Source: Solen grandis (Eukaryota > Mollusca > Bivalvia > Adapedonta > Solenidae). From it: DNA of 64,000 nt. Shown here piece by piece: positions 56,135 through 64,000 of the stretch. Each line of letters opens with the position of its first letter. Within the stretch, counting starts at the first letter, position 1. The notes beneath the pieces are model-generated. The model saw only the letters and a program-made list of their open reading frames with translations. It did no database searches and was not told the DNA's origin. Made by a program: the position numbers and the translations under genes. The stretch is from assembly GCA_021229015.1 (NCBI GenBank), contig CM037789.1:42134926-42198925 (forward strand), given 5' to 3'.

Positions 56135-57250
56135 CTTAGTGTTCGCCTACTTTGAAAAAGAAAAAGAAAATCTTGGTATTCTGCAGAGAAGATGCATACC
56201 TATCGCTAGCCATGTAAATTTTATTTAATTCAATCAGAAATGGATTGTGTTTCTAAATGTCATCAACTTACCATTTTTACATTACCTCTTAAGTATTATT
56301 TTAACGAAACAATTAAATTCTCTACTAACTCCTCTAAATATATTTCCTGAAAGAAATAAATACAAACAGTAGGCCTATACATCACCATGTTCACTTTTCT
56401 TAATATTTGCGAATATTTGAAGAAAAAAAATGAATAAGAAATGAAAGAATTTGAATTTTTTTATCGGCCATATTTTAGGACAATGTATATATAGATTATG
56501 ATTACTAATTCAAATCCAGTCCAGGTAATCAGTCACTGAGCAATGTTACTGATAAGCCAAGGAACACTAATGCACAGAAAACACAATTTATGTGTGAAAA
56601 AAAAAAACGGTTAATAATTTGTTTTGTCACTAATTAAACACTTAGAAAAACCAAAATGTGTCAATTAAAACTACAAATGTAAAAAAAAATGACACGCGGA
56701 AGGGGCCCACACCTGCAACCGTCCGACCCTAAATCATGCGCCTGAAGTTTTTTCTGAAAATCTGTGTGTGTAGTCTTCTTCCAGATGGGCAAATAGACAG
56801 TCAAGATTAATAAGTTCGAACCTATTCCCTTCCACATTTTTGACAAAATAATAATGTTTAACGTGAAAATTGATTTTTTTTTCAGCCTTGAACAAAGCTG
56901 TCTTTTACACTGTTGAGTCCAAAACTGATGATTATTCAATGCAATCACTAATTGATAGTGTACATAAGTCACTTTTTTGGTAGGGGTCTGGGAAACCCTT
57001 ATTAAATATTTTATGCTAGTGCACGATATACCTCTATTTCTTACCCGGAAGGAGTAATGCCCTTTCAGTAATATTAGTGTCCCCCTCCACCATCTTCCCC
57101 ACTGTTATATTTTTATTTTATTTATTTAAAATGTATTTTTTATCGGGGCCTATGAATACAACTGTAATAAAATACGATTGCACAGCAGTTATTCATAACA
57201 TGGATTTTTGCGCAGGTAAAAGATACTGCAAAAAATAGTTCATTGCTTGC
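56135..57250. other. no gene seen
   Basis: AT-rich sequence without supported features. Frame 56661-56972 (minus) has no recognised domain. Confidence 0.4.
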
Positions 57251-57299
57251 ATTAAATTACTTCCCGATGTTTTTGTGAATTCATAAGCAATCACGAAGC

Positions 57300-57900
57300 T
57301 TCGGCAAAATATTTTTTTCTCCGAGGAATCCCCGATGCTTCTTTGATGTCTGGCCGAAATATCAGGGGGCATTCGGGGATATCGGCGACCTTTCTGTGAC
57401 ACATTCCCCATATTGTGATTGAATCTCAGAATATTTGCAAATATATATTGGTAAGGGTTGAAAAGTGCACTCAGAAATTTGTTTCTGTTTTGGTCAATCT
57501 TAGACTGAGGCGGTCAAAAAGGCCACCGGACATTGCTTAGGGCTTCCCCTTAAACCCTTAAAAGTCTTCTCTTGACTTTGTCGCTGAATTCCACCATCCA
57601 AGTCTCATAATTTCCATAATCTTCCCCGAGACACCTAGGATAGTTCGCAAGATCCCCTAATATACGGAGATATTCCCCCCGATGATGTTTCAAACTTGGT
57701 GAAAATCGGGGGCACCTTAGCCGATCATCGGATAAGGTCTTTCGGTGCTTTTCCGAGCATCGGGATTCAATATCATTGTACCATAGCCGAAACATCAGAG
57801 AACGTTCAACGGACCAGTCCCGAAACCCAATCATTGTCAGTTCTCATGGGACTGCTCAGTCTTTTTTGGCTCAAACATCGGGAGCCATTGGTAGAAAAAA
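57300..57900. repeat. cluster of CATCGGGG-like words in both orientations
   Basis: CCCCGATG at 57329 and 57678, TCGGGGATATCGG at 57373, ATCGGGGGCA at 57706, GATCATCGG at 57722, GCATCGGG at 57757 and ACATCGGG at 57884. Could be subterminal transposase sites of an unidentified DNA element. Confidence 0.35.
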
Positions 57901-58128
57901 TTGTGTATTTCCACATCGTCGATGATTTTCCTCAGTGGGACCTAGGCATTAGATCCATGGCCTTCAAGTTTCAAAAATATATATAGGATTAAAAAAATAA
58001 AGATAAAAAAAACTTCACTTTCATCCTAAGATATCCTTCACAGTGCATCTCCATCATACTAAAAACATTTTTATGTCGAAGCATGCCCACGGACCCCGCT
58101 AGCACTCACATCAAATTCAGATTTTGCA

Positions 58129-58159
<31 letters not shown>

Positions 58160-58204
58160 GCAGAAAAATCTGGATCCGGGCCTGTAATGCGAGGTCAAAG
58201 GGAA

Positions 58205-58345
58205 CGCTGTATGGCGTACGTGACAATCTGTAAATATGTTATCAATTATATTTTAAATTTTATGAATTTATTGCAACGCTCCGCTTCGCGTCGTTTCCAT
58301 AAAATTTAAATATAAATGATAACTAATACGTACCTTATACGAGAT
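58205..58345. mobile_element. foldback element around CTCCGCTTCGCG
   Basis: TTATCAATTATATTTTAAAT then TTTATG pairs with CATAAAATTTAAATATAAATGATAA. The outer arms GGCGTACGTG / ACTAATACGTACC also pair loosely. Left arm matches 60573-60653 (ATGGCGTACGTG.CAA ... TATGTTATC ... TTATATTTTAAA). Confidence 0.55.
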
Positions 58346-58857
58346 CAGATGATAAAGCTCCGATCAGGTAACGTTGACACCATTCAGGAATGTAAGACCT
58401 CAATGAATTAGATGATTTGTATTTGCCGAGAAAGTAGGACAAACTGTATGTAGAACGTTTTACAGACACGCAAGAAAGATAGTGAGCATTTTACCTTCTC
58501 AATCTTAAGTATTTAAGCGTCATTACTTCTCACGCTTTTCCAGTCACTTAACAAGTGTATACGTAGTAACACATATATATTTAATCAGTCTTAAATACGT
58601 TAGATATACGTTAGATATAAAATCAAATCTGACATTATTTTTCCCTAGTCAATGTCTTCACGTGGTAGATTGACGAGATGTCACCATAAAACCTGCCCGG
58701 ATGTTGGTCACTTAATTGAAATATTCATAAAACTTCACCTATTTTTCTCTCGAGGTGGTGTGTGCGATAAATTACAAATTCCTAAGCATAAACCACAAAA
58801 CTACGGTGTACAGGTCGGGCCAATTTAATTCTCACTTTGGGCGATAATAATGTATGT

Positions 58858-59001
58858 TGTTGTTGTATTGGGGTTTACCGTCGCTGCGATAGTATTTCAA
58901 TCATATAGCGACGTCCAGCTAATTACAGGTGGAGGAAGACCCCGAGTACACAGAGGTACCCGGGTAGAACCACCGACCTACCGCAAGCCAGCTGGAAGGC
59001 T
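58858..59001 (-). mobile_element. SINE, family A, 5' truncated, recent
   Basis: Starts at the TTG tail and stops after CCGCAAGCCAGCTGGAAGGC, without tRNA head. Exact target duplication ATAATAATGTATG at 58844-58856 and 59002-59014. Differs from the copy at 18021 by about one base over the shared length, so it is a young insertion truncated during reverse transcription. Confidence 0.92.
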
Positions 59002-59014
59002 ATAATAATGTATG

Positions 59015-59540
59015 TATAGGATCTGACATTAATTGTTATTTCATATCAAATTTTACTAAACTAGTTCATAAAAATATTATAAAGCGCTTTCTTTTATACC
59101 TACTAGAACAAATGAAAAAAGTATCAAATGTAATTTGACATTTGTAAGAAAATAAATTTTAAATTTCATTTTTTAAATAGAGTGTAGTAGATGTAATAAT
59201 ATAACCATTAGCATTAGTGTACAAACAGTCAGATGTGATTCCTAACAGTGCTTCGTTCTTCCTTACAACAATATCAATGGATTTCGATTTGATACGTGTA
59301 TTTGATGCATTCCATAGAAATTGTATGTGTTGCATTCCCAGAATAACTGTTAAATTGATTCAAAACAGAAATAACATAAGCTTGAAGAAAGGTAATTGAA
59401 TTTGAATTGTACAATGGTAATGTAACTTAAACACTCGAATTCTACCAACAGTACTCTAGTCGTAAAAAAGTTTTTTTGTTTTTTTTGTTGTTGTTGTTGT
59501 TTTTTTTTCGAAGAAACAAGAATAATGAAATTCGCCAAAA
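59015..59540. other. no gene seen
   Basis: AT-rich sequence; a TTG/T-rich run at 59480-59508. Confidence 0.4.
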
Positions 59541-59543
59541 TCA

Positions 59544-59744
59544 TTATGGTAAATCATCCATCATAAATTTATAAGCATTGCCCATTAAATGCTTAAAAAG
59601 TCTTCAGTGCAGATGCAAGCGTCAGTTGGCTCAGAGTTATTGGCATTTTTGCTCTAAGTCTATGAAGGCATGCATTTACTATTAAATTCAAACGTTCACT
59701 TGATGGACCATGATCACAATTTGATGATGGATAGATTACCTTAA
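59544..59744. mobile_element. TTAA-flanked miniature element, copy 3
   Basis: TTAT (mutated TTAA) at left, TTAA at 59741-59744; ends GGTAAATCATCCATCATAAA and TTTGATGATGGATAGATTAC. Central GCAAGCG / GCATGCATTTACTATTAAA matches copies 1 and 2. Confidence 0.78.
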
Positions 59745-60449
59745 AGAAGTACTAAGCGACAAGTAAGATTTGTGGAATTAGGATCTCGAAATCATCTTCA
59801 AACTAATGTTCCAGTATTTACCCTATGACTAGAATCTCAATGGATTTCCTTTTCCTTATTCATTTTTCTATTCACCCAAACTGATCTACTATGTACACTG
59901 CGTATTCTTTATTGTTGTTGTTGTTGTTTAGGTACACTTTCTCTAAATATGCATATGCTTTGTAAGTCGCTGTGACTGTGCACCTTTAAATCATTTTGCG
60001 TATGTTTACAACCTCTAGAACACTGATTTATACAATTTGTTCTTCTCAAACTCTAGCAGTATCACGGTTACACAATCCTTCATATAGTTTGACGGTTTTC
60101 ATAGAACATGTAGGCCATACTCATTTAAATAAATATGTCATTTTGCACCAAATGAATGTCAGTGGCATATACCAAAGACACAACTCTTGAATAAATATTG
60201 TTTAAACTAAGGTTGTTCAAGCCTGATGATATATCGTGTGGATACCAAACTTACACGAGGCTACTATGCATCATTCTGACGGACTTATTCCTTTAACTAC
60301 AGTTTGTCCTATTTAATCGTCCAATGGAATGCTTGTATTTTGTTCAAATTTTGAAACATATATTGCATAAAATGATCCGCGAAGTTTTCATATGGAGAAA
60401 ATATTAGTGTGCGTGATGCCTCTTTGGTCTGTGATCTTTGGACTTCATG

Positions 60450-60660
60450 GGCAGATCTCGCTGCAGGGGCGGATGATTACGTCATGTTTTGCATGTAGCC
60501 TTATAAAATGCACCCATTGATACGGACTTTGAACCATCACGTGTACTGTAAATCAAATGGGATGCAATATGTATATGGCGTACGTGCCAAAGAAAGAATT
60601 ATGTTATCGTTTATATTTTAAAATGTTATGGACTCATCGCAACGTGGCACTTGCGATTAA
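60450..60660 (+). promoter_or_regulatory. CRE/TATA-containing module, copy 2, with short ORF start
   Basis: GGGCGGATGATTACGTCATG, then CTTATAAAATGCACCCATTG, then GACTTTGAACCATCACGTG. An ATG at 60557 opens 80 codons (MGCNMYMAYVPKKELCYRLY...) without recognised domain. The CRE-to-GAACC part matches 56045-56120 and the ATGGCGTACGTG part matches 58210-58290. In copy 1 they are split by about 2.1 kb. Confidence 0.4.
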
Positions 60661-60799
60661 TTATCTAAACGATACCTTCAATGTAATACTTACTATTTTT
60701 CCAAACTTAAACAAACGGAGGATATCTGGGACGCTGTACTTAAACAGTGCACCTTGTTTAAACGTCCATCACTTGTCAAGGAAGACAGGCCGACCATAA

Positions 60800-61860
60800 A
60801 CCTGCCCTGTTTGTCAAACTGACATGTCATTACCGGAAATGACTGTTATCAATTAGTGTTAAATCATGCTTTTCACGTCATTTCGTTCAAGGTCATGTCG
60901 TTCCTTTCCCATGAAGACGCTGAAATTGTACCATGTTTTAAACACATTGCAAGCTACTAGCACAAGTACATGACCTGTATCTTTTTTTATTGGAACATTT
61001 ATGTATTTGTCTGCAGGTAAATATAGGTCAACAGCTCCCGCTCTGTCGCTGCCTGGATACAGAGCCAGGTAACTCATCATCTCCTTTCTTAATTGTTTTG
61101 ACTTGCCAACATTAGGCAGTACGATACGACAAACTATTCAGAACGTGACATTTTCAAATTATGTAATACGATATAAGCATATACATTTACGTGTTAATCT
61201 CTCTCAATATGTTATCTCTTGGTTCAATTAGGTGTTGAGACATTGAACAAGTCAAGAGTAAAGTGATTTGTATATTGTGCATGTATATAAGCGCTCTTTA
61301 TTAATAGAATGCAGTTCGCATGTTTTCGATCTATATTATTGTTGTAACCCTATTTGTTTATTTCGTTTACCTTTCTGTATTTATAGAAACTTTACAGAAA
61401 GAAGCGGTTGAATAAATAAAGAAAAATATGCTACTTATGGATTATTATTTATTAATTATATATTCTACAAAAATATGTGTCATCTTCTTCAAGATATCGA
61501 CACAATATTATACAATGATACAGGTAAGATTTCTTGTTCACAAGACGAAAATACCTCATTTCGGATTGATCAAATTACGGATATCTCGAAGTCTTAGTTT
61601 TGGTTCCATGAAATTCGAGATAACGAGTGCCGACTGTATTTGTTTATATTTGAATAAAAAAATGCAACTTTCTGTAACTGGTCCATGAAGTTAAACCTCA
61701 AATACACAATTAATTTCCGTGACCTTGTTTTTATTCCTGAATGTGACTTATCCTTAAAATGTTTATCAGATGAAAATATATGAAACGTATTCCTTGTGTG
61801 TAAAAGGTGGAAATAAACAGCAAAAACAAAACAAATATCTAACTACACGATTTCCGATGC
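60800..61860. other. no gene seen; possible pogo-like half at 61570-61640
   Basis: At 61638, read inward on the minus strand, TACAGTCGGCACTCGTTATC then TCGAA resembles a pogo-like right end. An inverted TTCGAGAT / ATCTCGAAG pair lies inside. No convincing left end. Confidence 0.35.
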
Positions 61861-61863
61861 AAA

Positions 61864-62660
61864 TTTTTAGCTCGACTATTCGAAGAATATGAGAGCTATT
61901 GTAGTCACCCTTTCGTCGGCGTCGGCGTTTGCAGCTTTTGGTTAAAGTTTTACATGCAAGTTACTATCAACCTTATATCTCAATAACCATGTATGGTATT
62001 GACTTGAAAGCTTATGATATGTTCAGGGGCATCAGACAATCAAGTTGATAACTCTTGACTGAATTAAATATAAATAATGGCCCCCTTTTAACTTAGAAAT
62101 TTTGGTTAAAGTTTTGCATGCAAAAGAAAATTTGGTTAAAGTTTTGCATGCAAGCTACTATCCAGCTTGTATCTCAAAAAACATTCATGATATTGACTTA
62201 AAAGTTTATGAATATGTTTAGGGGCATCAGACAACCAAGGCAGATAACTTTTGATGGAATATATTACAAATTATGGCCTCTTTTTTAACTTAGAAATTTT
62301 GATTAAAGTTTTGCATGCAAGGTACTTTCATGCTTATATCTCAGTATCCAGGTATGAGATTGAATTGAAACATGTTCAATACATTCAGGGGTATCATACT
62401 ATCAAGGTAGATAACTCTTGATGGAATATATTACAAGTTATGGCCCCTTTTTAACTTAGCAATTTTGGTTAATGTTTTGCATGCAAGGAATTTCATGTTT
62501 ATATTTCAGTAACCAGGCATGGGTTTGATTTGAAACTTCTATGTTCAATGGTATCATACTATAGTGGCAGATAGGTTTTAACTGAATATAATGCATATTA
62601 GGGCCACTTTTTGACTTAGATTTTTTGGTTAGAGATTTGCATGCAAGCTACTATCCAGCT

Positions 62661-62709
<49 letters not shown>

Positions 62710-63023
62710 GACTAGAAAGTTTAGGAGTGTGTTCAGAGGCATCCGAAAACCAAGGAGGATAACTCTTGGACTGAATTTTATACAAATTATGGCACTTTCC
62801 TGTCTTGGATACAGTGTTATTATGCTTATGTCTCGGTAAATAGGCATGGGATTGACCTTAGACTTCATAATCCTACGTAGGAGTATTAGACTATCAAGGT
62901 ATATCATTTTGACTATTATTATGTACAGGGTATATGAAGGGCAAAACTTGAAATAGATTTCATTTGATTTACCAACAAGTATTTTGAATAGTCGAGCGTG
63001 CTGGTCTCTGACAACTCTTGTTT
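61864..63023 (+). mobile_element. Helentron/HINE-like element, AGCTCGAC family, with ~165-180-bp array
   Basis: T-run + AGCTCGACTATTCGAAGAAT (5' hairpin core CTATTCGAAGAATA), then TCGTCGGCGTCGGCG. Five or six units are marked by TTTTGGTTAAAGTTTTGCAT and CAAGGTAGATAACTCTTGAT. The 3' end has TATTTTGAATAGTCGAGCGT (inverse of the start), a stem around GTCTCTGAC and CTCTTGTTT. No coding capacity. Contains (TG)n at 62666-62704. Confidence 0.78.
62666..62704. repeat. (TG)n microsatellite
   Basis: About 19 TG units replacing part of one array unit of the element at 61864-63023. Confidence 0.95.
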
Positions 63024-63539
63024 ATATTTTTAAATATTTGATATAAAACTACCGGTACCTCGAGGAGATTTTGATACCCCCTCAAGCATGCAAACAAACA
63101 TACACTTTCTTTCTCTCTCTGAAAACCACAATTCATAACTACTTAGATGTAACTTCAAATGATCATTTCATCTTTTTCATTACCTTTCTCAAGTATTACT
63201 GAGTTAGTTTCCAGCAATCCAACTGTAACGTCTCGTGTTGAAATGTTCATTAGTTGACTTTGGGAACTGTTTTGCCTCATCGAGTCATCGATAATTAAGA
63301 AATCCAGAGCGCGTCATATTGACTTGTGCCAAGGCTCGAAAGCACGATATTAAATTAGATACAAAAATCCAAATTACTGAATATAACGAATGTCACTTGA
63401 CGCGCATGCCGTCCAATTAAAATGTAGGTTACTATGTCCTGAGTAAGTTAAAACGTCATAAATTGAAATTTTAATAGTTAAGAAGGAGCTCGCTCGTTCG
63501 CCCCTTCTTGTTCATCAAGATTTCACTTAATATGTTTAA

Positions 63540-64000
63540 TGCTACCTTCACATACACGGATTTTTCTTACGAATCCTTACGTATGGCACAAATCGTAAAA
63601 GTACACGAATCATTACGATTTGGCCACTTTTATGAGCGATTTAAGAGTGGTAACGAGTAATTACGAGCCATTTACGGTTTATTACGAGTTATTACGATGT
63701 ATTTACGGCATTTTTCCAACCACGGATAAATACGAGCAAGTTATGACATTTTACGGGCTTTTTATGGATTGTTACGAGTATATTACGGAATGCTACGTTT
63801 CATCTACGCTTTTACGTGTAAATTACGACCTGTTAACCATTTTTTTTTAAAAAAATTCTTTGTACATCATTCGACAACTGACATCCAGTAAGACAACATG
63901 GCATATGAGAGAAACAGATTGCAGTTATATCAACGATTTCTACAATTGCTCCTTCCACTAGCTCAGAGGGAAGAGGAAGATGCCCAGCAGCAAATAGATA
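63540..64000 (+). mobile_element. 5' part of a second PIF/Harbinger-like element, cut by window edge
   Basis: TAA at 63537-63539 precedes TGCTACCTTCACATACACGG, a terminus of the same type as TGCTGCGTTTACACTG at 53307. From 63568 to 63835 about 17 TACG words occur (TTACGA, TTTACGG, GTTACGAG), denser than chance and comparable to the ACG-rich subterminal zones of the first element. The right end is outside the window. Confidence 0.55.
63898..64000 (+). CDS. start of an ORF inside the Harbinger-like element (partial)
   Basis: ATG at 63898 opens 34 codons to the window end: MAYERNRLQLYQRFLQLLLP then LAQREEEDAQQQID. A short amphipathic leucine-rich start followed by acidic/glutamine residues is how many Harbinger nuclease-like (HARBI1-type) proteins begin, and the position ~360 bp inside the putative 5' terminus fits a transposase gene. 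No catalytic motif is visible yet. Confidence 0.4.
   Translation, partial: MAYERNRLQLYQRFLQLLLPLAQREEEDAQQQID

Noticed and set aside
57550..57986. Two overlapping opposite-strand ORFs
   Set aside because: They overlap a cluster of CATCGGGG-like words in both orientations; no domain or splice context.
60557..60799. 80-codon ORF downstream of the CRE/TATA module
   Set aside because: The ATG region is shared with a foldback repeat at 58.2 kb where the frame is not conserved; unsupported as a gene.
63480..63512. AAGAAGG...CCTTCTT hairpin followed by GTT, similar to the Helentron-type 3' end
   Set aside because: The stem is short and no matching 5' end could be found upstream.

Overview
This window is nuclear DNA from an animal, most likely a bivalve mollusc. 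It is AT-rich, intron-containing and gene-poor. It is packed with repeat families that I associate with marine clams: tRNA-headed SINEs with a shared 3' core, elements bounded by AGCTCACCTGAG and GGGCCATCATGGCCCTCTTGTT-type ends, GGTC-rich arrays, and many TIR miniature elements. Two 100-base runs of N (39244-39343 and 53193-53292) are scaffold gaps of conventional size, so their true length is unknown. The bivalve assignment is an inference from repeat style and not from a barcode gene.

Layout. 1-2.2 kb, minus strand: the first three recognisable coding exons of an M13 metallopeptidase (neprilysin / endothelin-converting-enzyme type). The exons have matching splice phases; the catalytic part lies beyond the left edge. 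2.2-39 kb: a long region with almost no convincing host coding sequence. It holds mariner-, pogo-, TTAA- and other TIR miniature elements, about 20 SINE copies, a minisatellite, one isolated N-terminal exon of a hAT/ZNF862-like protein (17.5 kb), and a large tandem-array element (31.6-33.3 kb). 39.3-46.2 kb, plus strand: a multi-exon gene for a protein with a tyrosine-recombinase-like catalytic region and a C-terminal Myb/SANT-like domain. Its introns carry three array/hairpin elements, a piggyBac-like palindromic element and a SINE. 46.2-51.9 kb: a duplicated 3' segment, two small mutually similar ORFs of unknown nature, and tandem arrays. 51.9-53.2 kb: homopolymer-rich sequence of doubtful quality next to a gap. 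53.3-55.2 kb: a 1.9-kb Harbinger-like TIR element with 3-bp TTA target duplication. 55-63 kb: intergenic, with duplicated CRE/TATA-like modules, foldbacks and another array element. 63.5-64 kb: the 5' end of a second Harbinger-like element with the start of an ORF running off the right edge.

How the parts relate. There is no operon-like organisation. The most coherent theme is that at least six elements of three sequence families share one architecture: a T run and 5' hairpin, internal ~150-165-bp tandem units in the larger ones, an inverted copy of the 5' end near the 3' end, and a 3' hairpin followed by (T)TCTTGTT. This looks like a non-autonomous Helentron/HINE-type group mobilised by one machinery. 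The second theme is the recombinase-like gene, whose splice signals just after the catalytic tyrosine exon appear to be damaged or unresolved.
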